DNA from: Lyophyllum atratum
Lineage: Eukaryota; Basidiomycota; Agaricomycetes; Agaricales; Lyophyllaceae
Length of the DNA stretch: 64,000 nt
Assembly: GCA_014905825.1 (NCBI GenBank)
Contig: JACGCN010000043.1
Location: 1 to 64,000, forward strand
Reading direction: 5' to 3'
Shown here: one piece after another, positions 1-11,416 of the stretch
Position numbering within the stretch: position 1 is the stretch's first letter
Layout of the letters: each line of letters begins with the position of its first letter
Translations under genes and position numbers: made by a program
The notes under the pieces: generated by a model
Told to the model about the DNA's origin: nothing
What the model saw: the letters and a program-made list of their open reading frames with translations, nothing else
The model's database searches: none

Positions 1-3000
1 AACCGTAACATCAGGTTTGGAATATATGACGAGATTGCATATTCTGCAAGAATCTCTGCAGGGGCATTTGATGAAGTTGGGTATATGCCTGCTGCATGTA
101 AAGGCAAAAATGCCAAGTCCCCAGTTGGACACCAGTAGATGTGTGGTAGCTTTGATGTATCACTCTATTCCAAGGGAATCAAAATCAAGTTAAAAAGGGT
201 ACCGACTTAGTCACAGAGTAGGCTTACCTGAATGGATAGCTGCAGCAGATTTATGATAGGCTTCACGACCTTCAGCCAAAGCTCTTTCAAGATGTACCTG
301 AAAGTATTGTCTGCTGTCTTCCAGGGTTGGTTTACAGGACGTCCATATCTACTGGTGCCGTCACGAAGACCAAGCTGAGATGCAAGGAGGTCTGCTAGTT
401 GACTTTGCAGCTGTTTAGCATCTTTCTGAGAGAAGTGGTCCAGAGGAAGATGCAGGATTGGAAGAGTAGGTGACTGAATGATAAGTGCATCACATCGTAG
501 TTGACTTATATTGAGAATGATGACACGGCCAAAGAATGAAGCTCTTTGCAAGTCTGAGGATTTGGGTCCCCTGGGTGTCGCATTTACTTCAGGTTTCTCC
601 TGAATTTGCTTCATGAGTGTGTCCAGTTGAGTAGCCAGTTGATGTTGACGGTTGAATTGATTGTCAATTGCAAGTGAATCGGGGAGCTTTTGTACAGATG
701 TATACAAGAAACTACCCAGTCCACGTTGGTTATCAAGTTTAGCAGATATTTTCTCTATCCCTGAAAGCATTGGATCTACCTCTGCTGATTTGGCAAAAGG
801 CAATCGCAGTTGTAAAATATGACTCCAGAGGATAGAACGACCCCTCTAACCATTCAATTGCCAGGTCAAGTGATTTTGCTTTCTCCATGGGGTTTCCAAA
901 ATGGATAGCAGCCGCAACGGCATCAGAGCCAAGGGTTCTTGCACCAATAAGTCTTGGAGCTGGGCTTCATGACTTAGTCCATGCCAAGCAAGGAATGGCA
1001 GAATTTCAAATGCTCTTGAGTATGCATCCCACAGTGAAGGATGTGGCTCTGAGTAGAGGGTTGCGCAGTTGATCCATGCAAGAGTGGATTTGAACTGGGC
1101 TGTATATGATCCCGTCTTATGCTTAGAGGCCTGAATATATGCTTCAATGGCATGTGTCAGAACTTCTTCCTTATGTTCTAGTTTAAACTTGGCTTCAAGT
1201 ATTTGACCTATGAGGAGGTACTGCTTCGCTCTGGCGGATGGAATTCTGGAGTGGCTTTGAGGGCTGTTTCAAAGCACGACATGGCTTTGTCCAAGTCCGA
1301 GATTTGACTAGTATGTTGGGCTCGCTTCTCCAATGCATTTCCCAGTTCCATCAACATCGTTGTTTTATGTTGGTGGCTATCACCTAACATTTTTAGACCC
1401 ATTTCATGATACATGATGCAATTATCAAGATGAGCCAGATCTCCATCCCTATTATAGAACATGGCATAAGTGCTTCCTAGATTAGACAAATACATAGGCT
1501 TGTATCTGCTTGTATCTGGACTGATATCAACAGCTCTTTGTTGCTGTGCAAGAGCTTTTGCCAAGTGGTCGAGAGTCCCCCCTGCAGAAAAGTGCTCTCG
1601 CAAGGAATTTCCCAGATTATTCAAGAACAACGGCAATCTTGTATGGCCATCAGATGTGGCAGAACAGCTTTCCAGTGATTTTCTGTAGCTCTGTTTAGAT
1701 CATGGAGCTCTCCGTACTCTTCATAGCGAGTCTGCAGTGTGTTACCCAGATTACTATACAACCCAGTCTTTTCAGGGTCAGTTTCTGCAATCGTGTCAAG
1801 TGCAGCCTGTTGATAAGCAACAGCGGTATCAAGATCATGAAGATCTCCAGTTTGTTGAAAGCGTGACATTAATGAATTTGCAAGATTCATTTCATCACTT
1901 CCTTCGGATTATTGCCTTGCGACAATGCGTGCATGTTCTACTTCAATTGCCTTGTTGAGATTTTCGATCTCACTTCCATGATCAAATAGTCTCTGTAAAC
2001 AGGTACCAAAATTGCTAAGACGCATGGTTGTCGAGGGTGACCATCTGGAGTCAGAGCTACTATTGCTTTATAGTTTTGCACAGCATCTTCCAGAAACAAT
2101 GTCTCCTAATGCATCGAACTGTGAAAGTAAAGATATTGCAAGGTTGTTGATGTAGCTACTTTTGTCTTCATCATTCGAGGCTAACTTGATTGCCTCTGAA
2201 GATGTTGAACAGACATGGTAAGCTGAGATATGTCATGAGAGCGTACAAATTGGGAGTGGAGTGCACTGCCAAGATAGTTAAGATACATTGGCTAGCTTGC
2301 TCATTGCAGATTTCTGAACAGCCACTCAAACAGTGAAATAGCTCTGTTGATGTCCTCGACTTGACCCAGTTTTTCAAACAACTCCAGATACAAGCTCCTA
2401 AGCTGTGCAGATGAGAGTGTGCATTAGAATCATCGTCATCAAGAAGGTCAAAGGCGCTCCGTTGAATAGTCATTGCTTCTTTCAGATATGCCAATTCTCC
2501 ATCATGAGTATAGTGTTTATGAAGAGATTGAGCTAGGTCAGAAAGCAAGCCAGGTTTGTTGGGCATGAAGTCAGGAGTCATGTTTGCAGCTTTCTCTGTA
2601 TTCAATGACTTCATCAAGTCAGATACATTTCCAGTCACAGTATATCTGGTGAGGATCGAAGTGGCCAATGCCGTCAAGTGAATAACTTTGGCAGGAGATA
2701 CAAAAGTGCTTTTTTTCTTCCTGAAATTGCCTTATCAATGTCCTGAATATCAGAGCTGTCTGAATAGCGACTCTCTAGCAGCATTGCAAGATTCCTAAGA
2801 TACAACCCCTTGTTAGGATGGTTATCCGGTGTTAAATCAACAGCTCTCTGCTGAGCAATGATGGCTTTGTCCAGATGTGAAGAACTGTTTTGAGGTGTGA
2901 AGTACATTCAAGTGATTTCCCAACATTGTTCGAATAGACTGCTTTGCTCTGATTGCTGTCACTGATGAGGTCCGCTGCAGTTTGATGGCAATCCACAGCC

Positions 3001-3955
3001 ATGTTGAGATCATCCAAATTCCAGTGCTGCAGAAAGCACATCTGTAGAGACTCTCCCAAGTGGTTGAGATACATTGGTTTCTGCAGATCACTGTCAGATG
3101 CAAGGCTAGCTGTAGTCTTCTGGTGGATAATAGACTTGTCAAGAATTTCTACATCTCCATCGCGGTCGTATAACTTCTGCAGTAAGACTCCTGCATTGAA
3201 ATGACATGCGGTTTTCACAGTATCATCAAGAGGTGACATCAATACCTGTTCAAGAGCTGTAATAGCAGTATCAAGATCCGAGATATTTCTTAGTCTGTCA
3301 TAGCGGGTTTTCAAGGAGGATGCCATATATATTAAAATGTGGTCCACGCTTGGGGTCGCCGTCTACCAGAAGATCCATAGCAGATTTTCGATTATTGATA
3401 GATTTGTCCAAATCTGAAACATTATTTGTTCTGTCATATTTCGTGAAGAACAGACCGCTCAGATTGCTCAAGTACTTCATCCTGTTTGGGCTATCATCCT
3501 TGGCTAGCTTCCTGAGCCATCTCTAGACAGGCCATGCCATTATCTATCACCTTTACATCATTTTGAAGGCGATATAGCTTTCGCAGAAGAAGGGCAAGAC
3601 TATCCAAGTATCTAGCTCTATCTGCGGGGATTGCGGATAGACTTGGAGTTCACTGCATTAGTCTGTGCTGCAACAGCTTGCAAGAGAACTCCAATATCCT
3701 TAGATTTATCAAATTGCTTATCCGCAAGTGTGCAAGCTTGTTGAGATGAAGTGCTAGGTCTGGATGACCTTCAAGATTTCTAGTCATCTCGACAAGCCTC
3801 ATTTGAGATTTTAGAGGATCATCCAGAGTAACCTCAGCAGAGGCTATGCTAAGTTCATTCAAAACTTTGTTGACGTCCAAGACGAGATTATAAGGCGGCA
3901 CTGCCTTCTCGTAGTGAAGGTGTGGCAGCGACATAGTAGATGTCCTAAGAGGCAC
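1..3955 (-). pseudogene. TPR-CHAT protein, decayed, runs off the left edge
   Basis: Minus-strand pieces between 3955 and 1 carry the basidiomycete tetratricopeptide pattern: L-DLDKAI, then AVDLTPD, then a YLNNLG-like helix and a (S/T)RY-like helix, repeated many times from about 3480 to 1208. From 800 leftwards comes a linker and then CHAT-type sequence (GRVIILNISQLRCDALI near 540-500; PHIYWCPTG near 160-135; YAISSY near 40-20). In intact homologues such proteins are scaffold/peptidase-like regulators; the role here is unknown. The reading frame changes inside recognisable repeats near 3340, 2895, 2690, 1640, 945 and 845, where no splice signals explain the shift, so I read it as a pseudogene. 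One probable real intron donor lies near 230. The N-terminus chosen is the ATG at 3955. The rest of the CHAT domain is outside the window. Sequencing error could explain single shifts but hardly all of them. Confidence 0.75.
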
Positions 3956-4018
3956 ACTTCATCTTTAAGCCAGACTAGAGAAGTTTCTCCAGTAAACATG
4001 CAGTGTAATGCATCATTG

Positions 4019-5311
4019 TCAAAGACAAAAATGGCCAGACTGAACTAATGCAGAAGATGCATAGAGAGCACCCCTCGCAATCGCCATCTGTGAACCAAAT
4101 TGTAAGACACCAAGAGGGAAGAGGCTCATTATGCAATCTCTGACTTGAAGCAGATGCATAGAACCGCCAGCCAGAATTACTTTATCTACTTGATCCATCG
4201 TAAGTTCAGCCTTGCTCATGGCTTCCTTCACGAGATCTGGAATGCGGTGCAAAGCCGCTACTAGTTTGTACATTGCCTGACCACTCAGAGAAGCCTCAGA
4301 TGAGGTGAGTGTCAGATTATCGGTCAGGTCTTCAAAGAGGTGAAGGACCTCTTTGACCTTCTTACACTCTGCCAAAGCTTGCTGACGATCCGCTAAGATC
4401 TCGGGAGCAGTAATGCCCAGATGACCGAGAATAGCGACGTCAACGTGGCGACCACCAAAGTTGGCGTCAGAGACCACGCTCTTAATGACAGGTTTCCCTT
4501 CGAGGAGGGAGAGAACAGACAACGAGGTCGCGGTATGACCGATGTCAATGAAGACGACATTGTGCTGAGTGTCAGCAGCAACTGTCTTCAAATGGGCAGC
4601 AGCGTAGTCCATCTGCGCTGCAGCCGTCTCAGTGATGATTCCAACAAGTTCCAAGCCGGCCATCTTGCAGGCTTCAGCCATGGACCTCTGCTGAATCTTA
4701 CTAAACCAGCCCGGCACGGTGGATCACAGCTTTCGCGACCGTGCCTTGGGCGAGACTAGAAGTCAAAGCAACAATCCTGCGAAGGAAGAGAGAGATCAGT
4801 TCTATCGCAGAAATTACTTGCTTTCCGTCCGCGACATGGACCTGGGAAAAGGTGAGCATGGGGTGCCAGTAGAGGATGAACTTGGCGCACCTCGACTCCG
4901 AGATCGCCTGTCTCCATTTCCTTGACTACAAATGGAGTGAGGGCGTCGCTGGTGTCCGAGACGTCGCTTCCGATGAGGGACAAAAGGCGCTTGAGTGAAC
5001 CGACGACCTTAGCGGCGGGGACGTCAGCTGCGTGGGCGTCGATTCCGAACATGATGCTCTGCTCGTTCTCCACAAGGAGAAGAGACCTAATCAGAATGCA
5101 GTTGTTTATTAGCCGTATTTAAAGAGATGATGCCACTCACGGAACCAAAGGGCTAAGATATGAGACGTTCATCTCATCGAATCGCTTCCCGGTCGTTGCA
5201 TTTGCCATCGCCACCTAAGGCTTATCAGCAGAGTGCTCTGGCGGGTGAGAAAGATCGGACCTTGCAAAGTTGATCCCCAAAGTCGATTCCTAACATAATA
5301 ACGGCAGACAT
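4019..5311 (-). pseudogene. Hsp110/Hsp70-like ATPase-domain remnant
   Basis: Exon 1 (5311-5261) begins MSAVIMLGIDFGDQLCK, the phosphate-1 loop of Hsp70/Hsp110 ATPases. Exon 2 starts at 5214 and exon 3 near 5086 (KVVGSLKRLLSLI). The body at 4717-4019 has VPGWFSKIQQRSM, an IDIGHTATSLSVLS phosphate-2 strand, FGGRHVDVAI and an adenosine motif VILAGGSMHL. The PGWF and GHT wording favours the Hsp110/Sse nucleotide-exchange branch over canonical Hsp70. Two defects are visible: one extra base near 4721 shifts the frame just before VPGWF (the frame without it reads AVI-TVPGWF), and the protein stops at 4019 straight after the ATPase domain, so the substrate-binding half of an 800-residue-class protein is missing. 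It lies head to tail with the decayed TPR-CHAT gene. It could be an ATPase-only paralogue if the frameshift is an assembly error. Confidence 0.6.
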
Positions 5312-5476
5312 TCTTGATTTCAAACTATTTCTTGGGATTGTGAGGAGGGTTGTGAAGACTGAAGAGTGTTCGTCGAAGGGTTGAGGGTGCGGACTCTGAT
5401 GGCATCTCATCCACGTGACCAACCGAAGAAAGCCGACGTCGGAAACAACCTGTTTCGTTGCACTTGTTCAAGTTGG

Positions 5477-7415
5477 ATGCTCCTTGCCGCCGCCCGTCGA
5501 ATCTTGTCGTCCCAGGCGCGTAACGCGCGTATCTCTAGGCGCTGTATACGATGTCATTCAAACTTGGGAATCGATTCATCTGTGCGCGACGTCACATCAA
5601 GTCTCGCACAAAATCACCCAGCGTTTACGGTGTCTTCTAGCAAGATATCAATCCTAAGTGAACCTCCTGAGTTCTACGCTCTACTGTTGGTAAGTTCAAT
5701 GAATTCTGATAGTATCAATCTGATATCTGAACAAGGATATGATTCGCCGTGCAGAGCATCGTATATTCATATCGTCACTCTACATTGGTTCTGCTGAAAC
5801 TGAACTGGTACGTGTCTTTGAATATCCAATTATAACCGAACCTTATGGCATCCTCAGATTGATAATTTGCGCCAAGCTCTTTTGGAGAAGCCATCCTTAC
5901 AACTATTTTTCCAACTGGACTTGAATCGCTCAACTCGGCCTGGCGCCTCCTCGACAGCCAAGATACTCCTGCCGCTCCTGGAGAAATTCCCAGAACGCGT
6001 GCACATATCATTGTTCAGGAGTCCTAGTTTACGTGGACTCCTCGCGAGAATAGTGCCACCGCGCTTCAATGAAGGATGGGGGACTTGGCACGCTAAAATA
6101 TACGGTGTCGATGACGAAGTCATGATCAGCGGGTGAGTCCTCACTGTAATAGATCTTTGCCATCCGTAGCTTAATCCGAGCCTTTTGAAGGGCGAATCTC
6201 AACCAGTCCTATTTCACGAACCGTCAAGACCGTTATATTCACTTCAAGGCGCAACCACACATTGCGCAGTATTGTTTCGACTTCCTCCGGACCGTATCCA
6301 CCTTTTCATACCAGCTTTCCCTCCTATCCGCCGACCTGGGGCCTCATTCCTACGAACGTGAAGGATATACGCTCCATTGGCCGGATCCACACACGCACCC
6401 GCATCATATACAGCAAAAGGCAGAGGCAGCACTCACCACCTTCCAAACCTCACAACGTTCCGTGCACAAACTGCAGGTCTCATCCGACAAGGAGATGGCA
6501 TTGCCAAATAACAGGATCGCTCCCGACAACGTGCTCCTTTTCCCTGTCATCCAAGCAGGGCAATTCAATATCCGTGAAGAAGAGTCCGTTCTCGCTCTTC
6601 TCTTTCGCCATCTCTCGGCGCAGCCAGCGCGTACCCAGGACTCAAAATTGGCACGGGCCTCCCGGCCTATGGTCGACCTTACCAGTGGCTATTTCGGCCT
6701 CTATAAACCCTATCAAGACCTCATCCTTACCAGTGACGTCGATACTCGCATCGTCGCCGCAAGCCCGAAGGTATGCCCTCTCTCTCTGGATCCGGAACAT
6801 TTGCTTTCCTTCAGTTCTAACCTTCTGAGCAGGCCAACGGATTCTTCGGATCGAAAGGCGTTTCAGGCCGAATACCAGAAGGATATACTCTACTAGAGCA
6901 GCGTTTTATGAGGGCCGTGACGAAAGTCGGTCGGCTGTGGAATCCTTCTGCCGAGGGCGGCCAGGGTCGAGGTGTACAATTGAGTGAATGGGAAAGGAAG
7001 GGCTGGACATATCATGCGAAAGGTTCGTACTCCGTTTCTCTCCTTCCTCGTCTCTTGGTACTTAACCCTCATCATAGGAATATGGGTTTCGCCAAGCCAC
7101 TCTTCCCCGCCAGTTCTAACCCTGTTTGGTTCGACAAACCTCAATTCGCGTTCGGCCCACATCGACACCGAACTATCCTTCATCATGGTCGTCCCTTCTA
7201 CGCAGGACAATGCAGAACCGGAAAACACGGCTGCCGAGTCATTGGAACTACCCGACGACAGTCTGTCTCGCACGTCATCCACCATGGCCATTAGACACCA
7301 ACTGCAAGATGAGGTCACCCGATTGCGGTCTTATGCCACTGAGTGGAAAGGTGCGCGGAGGCGGATCCGATTATGGACGAGAGTACTCGTAAAACTCGTC
7401 AAGGGAATGCTGTAG
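5477..7415 (+). CDS. PGS1: CDP-diacylglycerol-glycerol-3-phosphate phosphatidyltransferase (mitochondrial PGP synthase)
   Basis: Makes phosphatidylglycerophosphate, the committed step toward cardiolipin at the mitochondrial inner membrane. Exons by splice signals and phase: 5477-5689, 5736-5807, 5858-6132, 6191-6770, 6833-7022, 7078-7415, giving 555 aa. The family is phospholipase-D-like with two HKD motifs. The first is H173-x-K175-x4-D180 (GTWHAKIYGVDDEVMISG, followed by ANLNQSYFTNRQDRY). The second is H441-x-K443 (GWTYHAKG) followed by FGSTNLNSRSAHIDTELSF. The start at 5477 gives an Arg/Ala/Ser-rich, acid-poor presequence (MLLAAARRILSSQARNARIS), as expected for mitochondrial import. An upstream in-frame ATG at 5366 also exists. 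The C-terminus is basic (RRRIRLWTRVLVKLVK), plausible for membrane contact. All introns are GT-AG and 46-62 nt long. The assignment is firm. Confidence 0.93.
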
Positions 7416-7574
7416 TGGGATGATCCCTAGCTGTGCTATCGTCCCTCTAGTTAGATATCCTTATTTAGATTCCAATCAATCGTAATCCTTCGTGAAAGAC
7501 AGGCAGTCGCGAACGTTTTGGGTGCGAGGTAGACTCGACGTGCTGTTGATACAGCGTACCTTCGAACCTGCAAG

Positions 7575-7674
7575 TCCCTCTTAGCTCAGTGGTAGAGCGC
7601 GTCACTAGTACTCAGTATACATCATTTGTCTGACTTACATGACGAGGTCAGTCGTTCAAGTCGGCTAGAGGGAA
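7575..7674 (+). tRNA. tRNA-Thr (anticodon AGT) with intron
   Basis: A cloverleaf can be folded by eye. The acceptor stem is TCCCTCT with AGAGGGA and discriminator A. The D arm is GCTC-AGTGGTA-GAGC. The anticodon stem is CGTCA with TGACG, loop CT-AGT-A. The T arm is AGTCG-TTCAAGT-CGGCT with one G-T pair. About 28 nt separate position 37 from position 38, the canonical site of nuclear tRNA introns. Confidence 0.9.
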
Positions 7675-7861
7675 TGTTTTTGCTTTTGTGGCATAATTTT
7701 AAATGTTTTCGGTCTGTGTCAGGGCGAGACCAATCGAGATTCGATCCTCAAGGCCTCACACATGACTCTGCTTGTACAAAAAGACTAATAAATTACAACA
7801 TCGTCAGTGATATCAATTTAGGTATGAGAATGAATCGGTTGGCCACACGAGGAGCTAGTAG

Positions 7862-10543
7862 CTACGCAGACACCTCCTCTGGCCGCGCTTGGTCGAACAC
7901 CTCAAGGGTCGCCTGCTGCTGCCACATGCTGTGATATAAACCACCCTTCCGCAGCAGCTCATCATGTGTGCCTTGCTCCACCACTTCGCCGTTCTTCATT
8001 ACGATGATAAGGTCTTCAAGGGATACTGTATTAGCACGGAAAGAGGCATAAGGACAGGCAGACGTACCGGATTCGACGACTGTCCTTAAACGGTGAGCAA
8101 TAAAGATACTGGTCCGTGCTTTATCCAGCAAAGTACTGTTGATATTCTTCATCAACTCCGACTCCGTGTGGGCATCCAGGGCAGACGTCTGATATCTATG
8201 GTAAGATATCCAAAAATGCATCAGGAGAACCTCGAGAACTCACAGCTTCGTCAAAGAACAGGATCGGGGGATCCTTAAGCAGCACGCGCGCAACCGCCAA
8301 CCGCTGCTTCTCCCCTCCGCTAATCATAAGCCCCCGCTCCCCAACCTGCGTATGGTATCCCTGCGGTAGAGACATAATCGTATGATGCACATTCGCCTTC
8401 ATCGCAGCCTCCTTCACCTCCTCATCCGTCGCATTTAACCGCCCATACCGAATATTATGCATGATATCAGAATGGAACAGCGGCGTGTCCTGGGGGACGA
8501 CGCCAATGCTCCGACGCAGGCTGTCCAACGTGACGTCGTATATGTTTTGGTCATCGATGAATATGCGGCCGGAGGCGGGGTCGTAGAACCTGTAGAGGAG
8601 GCGGAAGACAGTGGATTTGCCGCACCCAGAAGGGCCGACGATAGCAACCTTCTTTCCGGCTGGGACTGTGAAGGAGAGGTTGCGGAAGATGGGGCGGTCG
8701 GGGTGGTAGCCGAAGGTGACGTTCTCGAAGCGAATCGAACCGCCTTTCAATTGGAGCGGGCGTGCATCAGGTTTATCCTAGTGAGCTCTACTTCAGGAAA
8801 CCGATGAAAGTCAATGGGAATGGGAGACAGCAGACCTTTGGGGGAGGGTTTTCTTCGACAAGCTTGAATAACACCTCCATGTCTAGCAGGTTCTGCCGCA
8901 TCTCACGATATATCGTTCCCAGGAAATTAAGAGGCAACGATAACTGGAAGATCAGCTGGTTTACCATAACTAGGTCACCAACCGACATCGTCCCTATAAA
9001 GGAGCAGGTGAAAAGGGAGATTTAAAAAGCGTTGGGTGTCCACGAACCATTCAAAACACCTTGAGCAGACAGTAACATGGCTGTCGTCAAAGCACTTGAG
9101 AAAATGATATTTTGGCCAGAGTTTAGATATGCCAATGACGTCGTGATCTTCACCGAAGCCTTCTCGTATTGAGCAAGATACTTGTCATACTGCTTAACTT
9201 CGTATTTCTCATTGTTGAAGTGCTACTAGGGCCGGGTCAGATCCTTGGTTATTTCCAGCAGTGGCATTTAGTGCACCTTGACAGCTTCAAAGTTTATCAA
9301 AGAATCCACAGCCACAGTAGCAGCCTTATTGTCTGCTTTGTTGGCTTCACGTCGGAAACGGGTCCTGAAGAATGAATGAGATCATCACTTAGAATAAATA
9401 TGACTGGAAACTCACCGCCATGACGTTGTGCGAACGGTAAACCAAGTGTAAGCTGCCATAGTGATCGCAGTAATTGCTGCAAAGTCCCAGCCAAATTTGT
9501 ATGTCTTGAAACGGCGGGTTCATATCGTCGAGTTTCAAATGGGAAGCAAGAGACTAACCAGGATACCGCAAACCATCGTGATTTCCAACGCCGTAGGCAC
9601 GATACGGAATATTATGGCCTGGAGGAGAAATGTAATTCCTCTGCACCCTTTAGAATCTTCAGATGAACAAGATAACAAAAGATGGCGTACTTTGTACCGC
9701 GGTCGATCGCGCGTGTCAAGCCTCCCGTCTGCCGAGAGAGGTGGAAGCGGAGATCGAGGTTGAGCAGATGCTCAAACGTTTCCCTTGCGACCTTGCGTAT
9801 CGCCCGTTGGCCGATACCCGCAAACACCGCGTTCAACAATTCGCCGAAGACCGTAGCGCCAATCCTAGCTGCTCCATCTATGATTCAAGACAATCTCAGA
9901 CCTAAATCAGCACTCAGAAGATGGACTAGTTACATCCAAGAATCAAGCTTCCTGCGACCACCCAGACTGTGGAAGGCTCGGCAATGTCGAGGTTAAGCGT
10001 GTCGATCACATTTTTGAAAATTAAGGGAACTTGGACGTTGAGGACCTATCGGATGGCGACACGGTTGAGGTTCCATCATTCGAGTAACAAATTTGTGTTA
10101 CGCACCTTGCCACCAACGAGTAGGGCGAACCCTAGTATCACCGTCCCCCGCGTCTTCCAGTCATCTTTTGGCCACACATTCACCAAGAGCCGTTTAATGA
10201 TACCCCAATCGCTCTTCCTCTGTTCGGTCGCAGTCGGATCATCCGACTTGTCTGGAACCTTTTTCCCTGCCGTATCCAGTGAAGAAGATCTGGAATCGGA
10301 CTGAGTTGGTTCCGGCTTCGGTGCCAGGTGTTGGAATGCCCGACGCGACGAAGTGAAAAAATTATCGGGCTCCGACTTTCGGCGGACATAAGAAGCTACG
10401 TTCAGGTCTTGCCTTGACGCCGATCTCAGTATGTGTATGCCACGAATGCCCTGCCGCGAACACAATGCAACTGGGGTCCCAAGGCCACGAAGTAGGCGAG
10501 TTCCACATGAGGCTCGGCTGGCACCACCTGCAAGGCCGAGCAT
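7862..10543 (-). CDS. ATM1: Mitochondrial ABC exporter ATM1 (iron-sulfur assembly)
   Basis: Inner-membrane half-transporter that exports a sulfur/glutathione-linked compound needed for cytosolic and nuclear Fe-S protein assembly. Eleven exons (minus strand): 10543-10106, 10045-9934, 9877-9691, 9640-9559, 9504-9416, 9364-9277, 9222-9048, 8993-8836, 8777-8244, 8188-8068, 8025-7862; all phases close, giving 715 aa. The N-terminus is Arg-rich and acid-poor, fitting a matrix-targeting signal. The transmembrane half contains [33 protein letters not shown] and the [11 protein letters not shown] stretch typical of Atm1. The nucleotide-binding half has Walker [10 protein letters not shown] (about residues 491-499), the signature ISGGEKQR, Walker B ILFFDEA with the next exon opening TSALDAHTE, and the switch histidine in IFIAHRLRT. 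It converges with the tRNA-Thr/PGS1 side. Identification is firm; exact splice sites were not verified with transcripts. Confidence 0.93.
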
Positions 10544-11336
10544 TTACTGGTTCACGAAGCCAGCGCAGCTGGTATTCTGGTCCTAATCCGCGGTTGTGAA
10601 GAGACGCTGAGCACACTGGAAGGTTCAACTTGCACTGTGGAAGAAATATGGGTTCGTGGAGGCAAATATTTCGGATATATGAGGGCACATGACGTGCTTT
10701 TTAGTAAATCTTATCTGATTATCATCAACTTCAAGGCGGGCCCCAACAAAGGGCCAACGCGTTCGAGAATCAACACCAATTCTGCTCCATCAACCACAGC
10801 AAGCCTCACCCGATACATATGCCTCTCGGCTCATACAGACGGTCTCTTACTACCTGTGCCCACAGGATATACTTATAAGATATATTTACCAAAGCCATAA
10901 AGAGCGCATCATGAACATGTTCAAGTATTCGCGTTTGGTGTTCACACTTCAGTCTGCGTTACAATTCGGTTAAGCCCACATTTATCCGCTAGCTTCTAGG
11001 ATTCTGCCGCTTATCAGGGTGTAAGCATCCCTGTCGTCTTTGCTACCTACGTTGAGGTGAGCCTTTCGAGTTCTATCGACTCCTGATGATCGAGTAACAT
11101 CGAGTCAAATCTGAACGTCTGATATACCGATTTAGATCCCACCTCCCAAGATCGCGATATTCGCGACCCCCTGTTAGTGCCAGCCATTCCAGCGATTTAC
11201 AGCAGCATTCTGCTGTCAAACTTTACGTCGAGTTCCTAGCCCCTCTTTTTCATCATGCCGCGCACGCCATCCTTGAAGTCCGTATTCCCTTCTAGTCCGG
11301 TGGTAGTCAGACCTTAAACGAGCACCATACGACGAA
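10544..11336. other. Intergenic, shared upstream region of ATM1 and the M36 protease
   Basis: No ORF here has family-like content or supportable splice structure. It is the divergent upstream region of ATM1 (left) and the fungalysin gene (right). I see no repeat or RNA gene in it. Confidence 0.5.
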
Positions 11337-11343
11337 TATAAAG
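11337..11343 (+). promoter_or_regulatory. TATA box of the M36 protease gene
   Basis: TATAAAG lies 74 nt before the ATG at 11417 but only 8 nt before the upstream in-frame ATG at 11351. Transcription started from this box would begin after 11351, so the box argues for translation from 11417, which also opens directly into a signal peptide. Confidence 0.45.
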
Positions 11344-11416
11344 ACCTACAATGGCCTTGAATCGATTCCAAGGTCTCCCTTCTCAGAATCGCTCGTCTAC
11401 CATCTCTGTGTCGCCA

